A stretch of DNA of 8,155 nt from an uncultured Lachnospiraceae bacterium (GTDB lineage Bacteria; Bacillota_A; Clostridia; Lachnospirales; Lachnospiraceae), in assembly GCA_947564305.1 (NCBI GenBank), contig CANOBT010000217.1, forward strand, positions 1 to 8,155. The letters are read 5' to 3'. The translations under genes were made by a program, and so were the position numbers. Shown piece by piece: positions 1 to 6,191 of the stretch (within the stretch, counting starts at the first letter, position 1; every line of letters starts with the position of its first letter). The notes beneath the pieces were generated by a model. That model was not told the origin of the DNA, did not search any database, and saw only the letters and a program-made list of their open reading frames with translations.

Positions 1-310
1 TTGTATATGTTCCGTTGGCAGACTGTGTAGCCAACTCAACCATACGGTTCAGCATAGAATGAACTTCTGTCAAAGCACCTTCTGCTGTCTGTACAAGAGA
101 TACACCGTCGTTAGCGTTCTTCTGAGCTGTCTCAAGACCAGTGATCTGAGCACGCATCTTTTCGGAAATAGCCAATCCTGCTGCGTCATCGCCTGCACGG
201 TTAATCTTGTAACCAGATGACAGTTTCTCTAAGTTCTTTCCTACAGAAGAGTTGTTATTTGATAAATTTCTGTGAGCATTTAATGCTGTAATATTATGTT
301 GGATTCTCAT
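1..310 (-). CDS. fliC: Flagellin, N-terminal part (cut by window edge)
   Basis: Structural subunit of the flagellar filament, exported by the flagellar type III system and polymerised outside the cell. The first 103 residues are visible, starting [20 protein letters not shown]. This is the classic bacterial flagellin D0 helix followed by the start of D1 ([20 protein letters not shown] at residues 30-49, [13 protein letters not shown] at 87-99). Arg89, Glu92 and Leu93 match the conserved stretch that in Salmonella FliC forms the TLR5 contact. There is no signal peptide, as expected for flagellin. The start at 310 is fixed by homology and by AAGGAGG seven bases upstream. The variable domain and C-terminus lie outside the window. 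It is transcribed away from the cassette. A second gene with an almost identical leader begins at 8154. The identity is very secure; the symbol is generic, since Firmicutes flagellins are also called hag or fla. Confidence 0.97.
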   Translation of the reverse strand, partial: MRIQHNITALNAHRNLSNNNSSVGKNLEKLSSGYKINRAGDDAAGLAISEKMRAQITGLETAQKNANDGVSLVQTAEGALTEVHSMLNRMVELATQSANGTYT

Positions 311-317
311 AGTATTT

Positions 318-355
318 CCTCCTTGAATTAATCTCCGGGGACATCCTTTTCCCCG
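318..355 (-). promoter_or_regulatory. Flagellin leader: CsrA-like double site (hairpin plus RBS)
   Basis: Read on the minus strand, positions 355-336 form a perfect 6-bp stem (CGGGGA/TCCCCG) with loop AAAGGATG. AAAAGGATGT is close to the CsrA consensus RUACARGGAUGU, with the GGA exposed in the loop. A second AAGGA lies in the ribosome binding site AAGGAGG (318-324). In B. subtilis hag, CsrA represses flagellin translation from one hairpin site plus one site overlapping the RBS, and FliW antagonises it. The same layout is visible here; the regulation itself is inferred. An identical copy lies at 8109-8146. Confidence 0.65.
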
Positions 356-358
356 CAT

Positions 359-395
359 ATTATAATTTTATTCAGTTTTTACAAGAAGAATCGGG
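359..395 (-). promoter_or_regulatory. Candidate flagellin promoter(s)
   Basis: Two readings are possible on the minus strand. One is a sigma-A-like promoter, TTCTTG (387-382), a 17-bp spacer and a perfect TATAAT (364-359). The other is CCCGATTC (395-388), which resembles the GCCGATAA -10 element of sigma-28 flagellar promoters, but I see no good TAAA at the expected 15-bp distance. The TATAAT is changed to GATAAT in the right-hand copy, while CCCGATTC is identical in both. The choice is unresolved. Confidence 0.45.
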
Positions 396-522
396 AAGTC
401 AAACAAATGTACATTACTCAACATGCCGGCGAACTGTCCAATAAAGTACACTTATCTGGACTGTCCTGAAAACTTCTTGACATTTATATTATCGTATGAT
501 TTTCAAATTACTTAAGACTTTT

Positions 523-539
523 TTTGAAAAATTTTCAAA
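523..539. promoter_or_regulatory. Perfect 8+1+8 palindrome upstream of glycosyltransferase operon
   Basis: TTTGAAAA, one central A, then TTTTCAAA. The right half lies inside TTTTCAAATTA (532-542), which also occurs as a direct copy at 500-510, exactly 32 bp (about three helical turns) away. It lies about 45 bp upstream of the -35 box of the next operon, so it could be an operator. The DNA here is very AT-rich and chance is a real alternative. Nothing else is recognisable between 461 and 585. Confidence 0.3.
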
Positions 540-585
540 TTATTATTGCTTCTGATTACAAGGGCTAAATGAGGATGAGAATATG

Positions 586-615
586 TTGACATTAATATAG
601 AAGAAATGATATAAA
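586..615 (+). promoter_or_regulatory. Sigma-A-type promoter of glycosyltransferase operon
   Basis: A perfect -35 box TTGACA (586-591), an 18-bp spacer, then TATAAA (610-615). It is followed by the ribosome binding site AAAGGAAG (635-642), eight bases before the ATG at 651. The near-consensus boxes suggest housekeeping rather than flagellar sigma-28 transcription, so the operon need not be co-regulated with the divergent flagellin. Confidence 0.6.
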
Positions 616-650
616 TACTATGATATATCAAGTGAAAGGAAGTTAAGAGG

Positions 651-1853
651 ATGCGAATCGTCTTATTTTATTCAGAAACAGAATCATTGAATTATTTTTC
701 GGAGCTGCTTTCCACGGAACTGCAGGCAAGAGGGCATGAGACTTTTATTCTTAATCTGCCATCCCTTAACCTGCCGGACGCATTAGCAGAAGACCCGCAT
801 TCTCTTGCAAATTTTTCAAAATTTGTATCTCAAAAGGTAGATGCGGCCATCTGTTTTGACGGACTGGGAACAAGGGAAGATGCCTTGATTGGAATCTGGA
901 ATGCCTGGCAGACCGTTGTGGTCGATATTTTGATGGACCCGCCTTTACGGTTCCATCCGACTTTCGAAAAACATCCGCAAAAGTATTTCTTATTTTGCTG
1001 CGACAGGGATCATGTGGACTATGTAAAAAAATATTTTGGGGAATTGGTGCCATATGTGGAATTTATGCCGCATGTCGGTGTCATTCCGGATAAAGATGCC
1101 TGTATTATTCCTTATACAGAAAAAAAATATGATTTATTGTTTTCCGGCACGTATTACAAACCTGAAAATTTTTTTGCAGAAACAGAAAGTATGTTTGGAA
1201 AAGATTCCGAGGTCTACATGCTCTATCAATATGTATTTGAATATTTGAAAGAAGATACGGACCTGACGCTGGAGCAAGCCTTACTAGGTGCAATAGAAAA
1301 TCATGGTTTTTCTGTTAATCGGGAAAATCTAAAGACTCTGCTGCACTGTTCCGCACCTGTAGATTGGGCTATCCGTATGTATGAGCGAGGGCGTGTCGTG
1401 CAAATACTTGCCGACGCGGGGATAGAGCTTCATCTTCTGGGAAGAGGATGGGAAAACCACAGTTCGGCCGGATACCCGAATGTGCACCGCATTGACGACC
1501 GTATTCCCTATGCCGGAACGCTGCCTTATATGGCAAATGCAAAAATTAATCTGAATGTGTTTCCATGGTTTAAGTCCGGAACTCATGACAGAATCTTCAA
1601 TACCTTGCTGCAGCACTCTGTACCTCTTACCGATTCCAGCAGATGGGTTGCAGAGAATTTTACGGATGGCGAGGATATTGCTTTGTATGATCTGAAACAT
1701 TTAGAAATGCTTCCGGATATTGTAAATAATCTGCTTAAGGATCCGGAGCGGGCAGAAGTGATAATCCAAAAGGGATATGAAAAGGTAATCCATAATTTTA
1801 CATGGAGCGATTGTACGGACTGGATTCTGGAGGCAATAGGGGGATTATTATGA
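651..1853 (+). CDS. CgeB-type glycosyltransferase, probably for flagellin glycosylation
   Basis: A 400-residue cytoplasmic GT-B glycosyltransferase with no signal peptide or membrane segment. The N-terminus MRIVLFYSETESLNYFSELL is the first beta-alpha unit of a Rossmann-like acceptor domain. The second domain starts near YDLLFSGTY (about residue 160). The C-terminal third follows the Glyco_trans_1_2 (PF13524, CgeB-like) pattern: a beta strand LHLLGRGW near 262, INLNVFPWFKSGTHDRIFNT near 300, VPLTDSS, then ENFTDGEDIALYD and a closing helix with HNFTWSDCTDWIL. Such proteins transfer sugars from nucleotide-sugar donors; the donor cannot be read from sequence. It lies next to a flagellin gene, and glycosyltransferases beside fliC modify flagellin in Clostridioides difficile and others, so flagellin O-glycosylation is the favoured inference. 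The stop codon overlaps the start of the next gene, implying one operon with coupled translation. A role in cell-surface polysaccharide synthesis is the main alternative. Confidence 0.82.
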   Translation: MRIVLFYSETESLNYFSELLSTELQARGHETFILNLPSLNLPDALAEDPHSLANFSKFVSQKVDAAICFDGLGTREDALIGIWNAWQTVVVDILMDPPLRFHPTFEKHPQKYFLFCCDRDHVDYVKKYFGELVPYVEFMPHVGVIPDKDACIIPYTEKKYDLLFSGTYYKPENFFAETESMFGKDSEVYMLYQYVFEYLKEDTDLTLEQALLGAIENHGFSVNRENLKTLLHCSAPVDWAIRMYERGRVVQILADAGIELHLLGRGWENHSSAGYPNVHRIDDRIPYAGTLPYMANAKINLNVFPWFKSGTHDRIFNTLLQHSVPLTDSSRWVAENFTDGEDIALYDLKHLEMLPDIVNNLLKDPERAEVIIQKGYEKVIHNFTWSDCTDWILEAIGGLL

Positions 1854-3427
1854 TTAAAGTATATAATGGCGATGCGTATGCAGTTCAAGAGGAGGAATAC
1901 GACAGGAACCAATCGCTGCGTTTTTTTATGGACGGGCACAGAGACGAGTATATTATGCTCTACCGCGGGGATGAACTCATAAAAGTATTATCCTATTATG
2001 ATGTGCTGTATCATCGGGATGTACCGGAAAAAGTGCTGTATATGGGACAAGATGTTTTTTCGGAAGCCAGAAAGCTCTTCTTTTTCTATGAAAAAGAAGA
2101 AGATAGATGGAACCGCGCGGTAGCGGTCTGCAGCAAACCGAACGAACCGGAATGCATTTTATATTATCAGGAAAACCTGACGAGCCTGAACTATCCTGTC
2201 AGTGATTTTGCGGATTATGCGTTTCAAGAAGATTTGGATTTTGAACTGCTTTCCCGGGCAGACGCCTATGTATTTGAAGAATATGAAGAGTACACCTCGT
2301 TTATCTGCGAAGTCCTGGAACGCAGATTTCCGGAAAAGAAAAAATTTTTCCTGGATGAAAACGCAGGTTTGTTTTCGGATTTGCCTTTCCATTGCCAGGT
2401 AGTTACAGAAGAAGAACTGCCTGGAGATGAGCAGAATATGGTCAGGATTACAAGTGAACGAGAAAAGGATTTCTGCGGCCGGAGATTTCAAAAGAATATT
2501 TACAGCAGCCTGGATATTATGACTTCGCTGTTCTGGCTGCAAAATGAGCAGGCTTATGGTGAAATGAATCCGGACAAAAAATTCCTGCTCATCCGTTTTC
2601 CGCTCTATTCCAGCGGGTTAGGGGATGTAATCCGTTTTTGTATGACAAAAGCAGCCATGACAGAATACCGGGAACTTGGATATATTCCAGTCATTGACCT
2701 AAGTGTTCCGAATGATGGGAATTCATTTTCCGGAGGAAGGATTGAAAATGTATGGGAAGATTTTTTTGAACCGTTAAATGAATATCGTGCAGAGGATGTA
2801 ATGCAAAGCAAGCATGTTTTGTTGTGCGACGATAAGTTGGACGCATTTAACCCTTATATAGCCGAGCAATATTACAATGCCGGCCATATGAGAAGAATTT
2901 GCAAGAAATATCTTCGGCTGAACCGCGAGATGCAATCCTATATTGGACCACTCAGAAAGCAGTTTTTCCCAAACGGCAATCGGAAGACGCTTGGCGTCGT
3001 AGCAAGGGGGACTGATTACCGCCATGGAGGTTTTGACCTTCCATCGCCTATGGATGACCTGGCCTATATCGAACTGGTAAAGAAAAAGATGGATGAATGG
3101 AACTGCGAAGAATTACTGCTGGCAACAGAGGATACGGAAATTCTGGAGCATTTCAGACAGGCCGGATTCGGTGACAGGCTGAAATATATGGAACAGGAAC
3201 GCTGGCAGTATCCTGACAGCCACGAGCCTGGGATTGTAATTGCGAGAATGAAAAAAGAAACAAACGACTATCATGATGAGATGCCTTATCTTGCCGTATT
3301 ATATCTGTTGGCGGAATGCAGCTCGATTATTACCAACTGCAGGTGCGGAGCATTCGAAGTAGCGGATTATATCAATGGAGGTGCCTATGAGCACCGTTAC
3401 TGCTGTCATGAGGGGGATGTGGAATAA
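1850..3427 (+). CDS. Large protein with fucosyltransferase-like C-terminal domain
   Basis: A protein of 525 residues. The start is ATG 1850, overlapping the previous stop as ATGA, with AGGGGG six bases upstream. An earlier in-frame ATG at 1802 lies inside the upstream gene and lacks a good ribosome binding site. Residues 1 to about 235 are acidic and aromatic-rich, and I do not recognise them. From about 243 the sequence looks like a GT-B transferase of the fucosyltransferase superfamily. It has KFLLIRFPLYSSGLGDVI, comparable to the GGLGNQ loop of GT11, then VVARGTDY with Arg386, comparable to the HxRRGD/RGTD GDP-fucose motif, then LLLATED near 422-428, and SSIITNCRCGAFEVADYING near 491-511, comparable to the closing motif. 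There is no signal peptide or membrane helix. Beside flagellin it probably adds or extends a flagellar glycan. The fold call is from motif resemblance only, and fucose as donor is a guess. A hairpin follows the stop. Confidence 0.72.
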   Translation: MIKVYNGDAYAVQEEEYDRNQSLRFFMDGHRDEYIMLYRGDELIKVLSYYDVLYHRDVPEKVLYMGQDVFSEARKLFFFYEKEEDRWNRAVAVCSKPNEPECILYYQENLTSLNYPVSDFADYAFQEDLDFELLSRADAYVFEEYEEYTSFICEVLERRFPEKKKFFLDENAGLFSDLPFHCQVVTEEELPGDEQNMVRITSEREKDFCGRRFQKNIYSSLDIMTSLFWLQNEQAYGEMNPDKKFLLIRFPLYSSGLGDVIRFCMTKAAMTEYRELGYIPVIDLSVPNDGNSFSGGRIENVWEDFFEPLNEYRAEDVMQSKHVLLCDDKLDAFNPYIAEQYYNAGHMRRICKKYLRLNREMQSYIGPLRKQFFPNGNRKTLGVVARGTDYRHGGFDLPSPMDDLAYIELVKKKMDEWNCEELLLATEDTEILEHFRQAGFGDRLKYMEQERWQYPDSHEPGIVIARMKKETNDYHDEMPYLAVLYLLAECSSIITNCRCGAFEVADYINGGAYEHRYCCHEGDVE

Positions 3428-3435
3428 AAGACGGT

Positions 3436-3468
3436 ATTGGCTTCGGGACGATATGACCCGAAGCCAAT
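3436..3468. terminator. 12-bp hairpin after glycosyltransferase operon
   Basis: A perfect 12-bp stem, ATTGGCTTCGGG (3436-3447) and CCCGAAGCCAAT (3457-3468), with a 9-base loop. It starts nine bases after the operon's stop codon. The downstream T-run is weak (GTTAACTTT). It may also stop transcription of the minus-strand relic that ends at 3479, although that side has no T-tract. Confidence 0.7.
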
Positions 3469-3478
3469 GTTAACTTTA

Positions 3479-3740
3479 CTATGTTTGATTTCGGAATACC
3501 TCAATCTTACATCCGTGCTCTTTCGTCTCTCTATCATAATTCAACGCAGCCAAAAGAATATCCCCTGTGTATCCTTGAACCCAATCCGTATATCCTTTCT
3601 TCTTTATCTGGGCAACTGCACCGTCTGCAACAGCCTTTTCATCCAGTGACCATGTATTTTTGAGCAGTTCTTCTGAACGGTCCAGCGATTGAACCAGACC
3701 ATCCTAGCCGGATGTATCAACAGCATTCATAAATTCCCAT
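3479..3740 (-). pseudogene. Relic of ATPase-nuclease gene with two internal deletions
   Basis: A decayed third copy of the genes at 4666 and 6284. On the minus strand it reads EFMNAVDTSG, a TAG stop (3706-3704), then DGLVQSLDRSEELLKNTW, LDEKAVADG, AVAQIKKKGYTDW, GYTGDILLAALNYDRETKEH and CKIEVF. This matches residues 365-403 and 480-520 of the gene at 6284. Two losses are visible. Residues 404-479 are missing in frame at about 3620-3628, where GCNGANGG-like sequences flank the gap in the intact copy; this removes the D...ELK nuclease core. Everything from about residue 5 to 364 is also gone. The 5' end is still recognisable: AAGGAGG (3753-3747), then ATG (3740) reading MGIY as in the intact gene, fused out of frame at GAATTTATG. 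It cannot make a functional protein. DNA identity to the intact copy is high, so the decay looks fairly recent. Confidence 0.85.
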
Positions 3741-3781
3741 GAGGTTCCTCCTTCCTGAAACGATTCCATTTTTCTATCATT

Positions 3782-3810
3782 ATCTTAGCATCATTTTTTT
3801 CAGAATACAA
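3782..3810 (-). promoter_or_regulatory. Surviving promoter of the relic
   Basis: On the minus strand: TTGTAT (3810-3805), a 17-bp spacer containing AAAATGATG, then TAAGAT (3787-3782). Spacing and spacer content match the elements at 4608-4636 and 7918-7946. In this copy ATGATG runs into a TAA within three codons, so the conserved element is promoter rather than coding sequence. Confidence 0.55.
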
Positions 3811-3859
3811 TAACCACGGTGTTGAATACTTTGGACCGTTGGCTAAAGCCGACACCATC

Positions 3860-4465
3860 CTACAACAATTCTCTATATTCCCCAATTCTTTTGTACATCG
3901 TACTTCTCCCCATATTACAAAGCTTTGCCAGTTCATTAATCGAAAGATTTTTCGCTTCCCATTGTTGATACAATTCCGGAAAATTATCAGGCATAGGAAT
4001 GACCGGCTTGCCAAAACGAACCCCTCTGGCTTTGGCTGCTGCGATTCCCTCGGCCTGTCTCTGGCGGATATTATCGCGTTCATTTTCCGCTACAAAGGAT
4101 AGAAGCTGCAGTACCACATCGCTGATAAATGTGCCCAACAAATCCTTGGTCTTTGTTGTATCTAACAATGGCATATCCAGAATGCGTATATCCGCTTTTT
4201 TCTCTTTGGTGATGATACTCCATTGCTCCATAATTTCCTGATAATTTCGTCCTAACCTGTCAATACTTTTTACAATAATCAAATCTCCTTCCTTGATAAC
4301 AGCCATCATTTTTTTATAGGCCGGACGCTGAAAATTTTTGCCGCTCTGTTTGTCAATATAAATATTTTTCTCGCTTACGCCTGCTTCCTGGAGGGAAATC
4401 ATTTGCCGCTCAATATTTTGCTCCCGTGTAGAAACTCTGATATAACCGTATACATTGCTCTCCAT
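3860..4465 (-). CDS. Small serine recombinase (resolvase/invertase family)
   Basis: A 201-residue enzyme that cuts and rejoins DNA at specific sites through a 5'-phosphoserine link, as in Tn3/gamma-delta resolvase and Hin/Gin invertases. The length is typical of the small subgroup. The catalytic domain begins YGYIRVSTREQN, with nucleophile Ser12 and Arg10 before it. SIDRLGR (67-73) carries the conserved Arg70 and Arg73. The long dimerisation helix covers roughly 117-148 and ends in ARGVRFGKP. A helix-turn-helix follows (SINELAKLCNMGRSTMYKRI, 175-194) for DNA binding. All hallmark residues are present, so it is probably active. The ribosome binding site AGGAGGT lies six bases before the ATG. 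It stands alone, divergent from the ATPase gene at 4666. Its target is unknown; inversion between the flagellin leaders, or resolution of a mobile element, are possibilities. I saw no convincing hix-like sites. Confidence 0.95.
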   Translation of the reverse strand: MESNVYGYIRVSTREQNIERQMISLQEAGVSEKNIYIDKQSGKNFQRPAYKKMMAVIKEGDLIIVKSIDRLGRNYQEIMEQWSIITKEKKADIRILDMPLLDTTKTKDLLGTFISDVVLQLLSFVAENERDNIRQRQAEGIAAAKARGVRFGKPVIPMPDNFPELYQQWEAKNLSINELAKLCNMGRSTMYKRIGEYRELL

Positions 4466-4483
4466 ACCTGTACCTCCTAGATT

Positions 4484-4512
4484 TTATTATTTTTTTGATA
4501 CGCCCTGTACAA
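4484..4512 (-). promoter_or_regulatory. Recombinase promoter
   Basis: Minus strand TTGTAC (4512-4507), a 17-bp spacer ending in seven A's, then TAATAA (4489-4484), close ahead of the ribosome binding site (4478-4472). This is a moderate match to sigma-A. The repeats at 4514-4540 lie directly upstream of the -35 box. Confidence 0.45.
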
Positions 4513-4513
4513 G

Positions 4514-4540
4514 AACAGCGCTCAACAGCCATATGCTGTT
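4514..4540. repeat. Phased AACAGC repeats upstream of recombinase promoter
   Basis: AACAGC occurs at 4514-4519 and 4524-4529, ten bases apart, and inverted as GCTGTT at 4535-4540. The last two make a palindrome with a 5-base centre. Half-sites one helical turn apart next to a recombinase gene suggest an operator or the recombinase's own binding site. Function is inferred. Confidence 0.4.
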
Positions 4541-4607
4541 ACTCTGTAAACTTTGTTTTGGACGGCGCGCTACTACACTTATGATAACAGGACATTTCAG
4601 GGGAGCG

Positions 4608-4636
4608 TTGTGTTTTAAAGAAAATGATGATAAAAT
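4608..4636 (+). promoter_or_regulatory. Promoter of ATPase-nuclease copy 1
   Basis: TTGTGT (4608-4613), a 17-bp spacer, then TAAAAT (4631-4636). The element sits in a block of about 35 bases shared with the minus strand at 7918-7950, with two mismatches over its conserved core. It implies transcription starts near 4643, so translation should begin at 4666 rather than at the ATGATG inside the promoter. Confidence 0.6.
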
Positions 4637-4665
4637 CATCTTATGATAGAAAGGTGAGTGAAGTC

Positions 4666-6126
4666 ATGGGCCAATTTTTAAACAGCAAAAAAGCATCCAT
4701 GCTTTATAGAGATGATGCTGCATCTATATACTTTGTCGATAAAACAGCCCTGCTCGATGAATTAATTCCTGTTATTGATTCAAGAGCACAAAAGGATTGC
4801 GCAGCAGACTGCAAGAAAAATCAACTAGATAAAAACAGTAAATATATTTGCCTCACCCGGCCGCGCCGTTTTGGAAAGTCTGTTATGGCAAATATGATTG
4901 CGGCTTACTTTGGAAGAGAGAGGGACACGCATTTCATTTTTGATAACTTAACTGTGAGCTCCCGAAGCTGGTACCAGTCGCATATCAATCAGCACAATGT
5001 AATCCATATGGTATTGAATTCATTACCGGCAAACTGTACTTCTTATCAGCAATATATCCAACGGATTCACAAACTCCTTATGAGAGATCTGATGCAGGCA
5101 TATCCGGATGTTGGCATTGATGAAAATGATGCCTTATGGGATGCTCTGAATGATATTCTGGAATATGAAAAGGAGGATACAAAATTCATTTTTGTCCTGG
5201 ATGAATGGGATTATATCTTCCACAGAGATTTTGTGACGGCCAAAGACAGAGCGGAATACATTGATTTCCTAAGTAATCTTCTGAAAGATCAGCCTTATGT
5301 GGAACTTGTCTATATGACTGGTATCCTGCCGATTGCAAAATATTCCAGCGGTTCGGAACTGAATATGTTCCTGGAATATACAATGGCAGGAAAAATAAAA
5401 TATGGTGAATATTTTGGCTTTACAGATGAAGAAGTCGATATGCTGTTTGAACGGTACTTAAGGTTTACAGAGAACCCTAAAATCAGCCGTGAAGGTTTGC
5501 GTATATGGTACGACGGTTATCAGACATTAAGCGGCAAAAGGTTGTATAATCCGCGTTCTGTAGTGTGTGCCTTAAGTGACAATCAGCTCAGTAATTACTG
5601 GACAAATTCCGGCCCTTACGATGAACTTTTTTATTATGTACGAAAAAATGTAGATGATATAAAAGATGATATCGCACTTATGGCCGCCGGAGAGTCGGTC
5701 TCTGCAAAGATACAAGAATATGCTGCGACTTCCATGGAACTTCGTACCAGAGATGAAATATTGTCTGCAATGGTCGTATATGGTTTCTTATGCAGCGAAA
5801 ACGGACAAGTGTCCATTCCGAATAAAGAACTTATGGATAAATTTGTAGATATGATTCGGAAGGAGCCCTCACTGGGGTATCTTTCAGCAAGAGATAACTA
5901 TCGGGTTGAGAGAGAAGACAAAGCCGGAATTGGCTATGTGGATTTTATTTTTTACCCGGAGACCAATCGGAAAGCAGATGGCATTATTCTGGAGCTAAAG
6001 GTCAATCACACGGCAGAAGAGGCTATTCAACAGATGAAAGAGAAAAAATATGCTTTAAAGTTTGAGGGGATGCTTGGAGAGAAAACTAAGTATAAAGGGC
6101 GAGTTCTTGGAGTAGGAATTGCTTAG
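4666..6126 (+). CDS. AAA-ATPase-like/PD-(D/E)XK nuclease protein, copy 1, shortened
   Basis: A 486-residue member of the AAA-ATPase_like (PF09820) plus PDDEXK_9 (PF08011, DUF1703) family. This family is greatly expanded in Bacteroidota and Clostridia; its function is unproven, with defence or selfish DNA roles proposed. Visible motifs are Walker A RPRRFGKS (65-72, Lys71), Walker B FIFVLDEWD (174-182), YMTGILPIAKY (216-226), WYDGY (281-285) and YNPRSV (294-299). The nuclease core is GYVDFIFYPE with Asp426, then ILELK with Glu443 and Lys445. Compared with the copy at 6284 it lacks about 50 residues after position 399. It also stops at a TAG (6124) where the other copy has Tyr; the family tail (NKETKIHSCKIEVLRESV) is still readable in frame up to 6183. 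The start at 4666 has AAAGGTGAG eight bases upstream; ATG 4624 lies within the promoter. It may be impaired, although the catalytic residues remain. Confidence 0.88.
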   Translation: MGQFLNSKKASMLYRDDAASIYFVDKTALLDELIPVIDSRAQKDCAADCKKNQLDKNSKYICLTRPRRFGKSVMANMIAAYFGRERDTHFIFDNLTVSSRSWYQSHINQHNVIHMVLNSLPANCTSYQQYIQRIHKLLMRDLMQAYPDVGIDENDALWDALNDILEYEKEDTKFIFVLDEWDYIFHRDFVTAKDRAEYIDFLSNLLKDQPYVELVYMTGILPIAKYSSGSELNMFLEYTMAGKIKYGEYFGFTDEEVDMLFERYLRFTENPKISREGLRIWYDGYQTLSGKRLYNPRSVVCALSDNQLSNYWTNSGPYDELFYYVRKNVDDIKDDIALMAAGESVSAKIQEYAATSMELRTRDEILSAMVVYGFLCSENGQVSIPNKELMDKFVDMIRKEPSLGYLSARDNYRVEREDKAGIGYVDFIFYPETNRKADGIILELKVNHTAEEAIQQMKEKKYALKFEGMLGEKTKYKGRVLGVGIA

Positions 6127-6191
6127 AACAAAGAGACAAAAATACACAGTTGTAAAATCGAGGTGCTGAGAGAGTCTGTGTAGTGTTATTG

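Larger units (their letters stand above)
309..460 (-). repeat. Left arm of 152-bp inverted repeat (flagellin leader)
   Basis: The reverse complement of this stretch matches 8004-8155 with no gaps and six mismatches by eye. It covers the whole flagellin leader, from the first two bases of the start codon to about 150 bp upstream. The homology stops abruptly at 460/8004. It very probably continues outwards into both flagellin coding regions, beyond the window, so the true inverted repeat may be much longer. Confidence 0.95.

Noticed and set aside
309..460. Inverted repeats as ends of a transposon
   Set aside because: They are complete flagellin leaders with functional signals; there is no transposase of matching type and no visible target duplication.
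461..650. Hin/Gin-type crossover site near the repeat boundary
   Set aside because: CTGAAAACTTCTTG faintly recalls a hix half-site, but no partner half or matching site at the right end was found.
1802..1849. Earlier in-frame ATG for the second glycosyltransferase gene
   Set aside because: It lies inside the upstream gene without a ribosome binding site; the ATGA overlap at 1850 is the usual coupled start.
3838..3853. Small hairpin GTTGGC/GCCGAC just after the recombinase stop
   Set aside because: Only 6 bp with a wobble pair, a mismatch on the transcribed strand and no T-run; too weak for a terminator.
3727..4083. 118-codon minus-strand open frame overlapping the recombinase
   Set aside because: Most of it is another frame of the recombinase and the rest covers the relic's promoter; no recognisable protein.
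4624..4665. ATG ATG start of copy 1 (MMIKS), shared with copy 2
   Set aside because: It falls inside the conserved promoter spacer, lacks a ribosome binding site, and in the relic the same ATGATG soon meets a stop.
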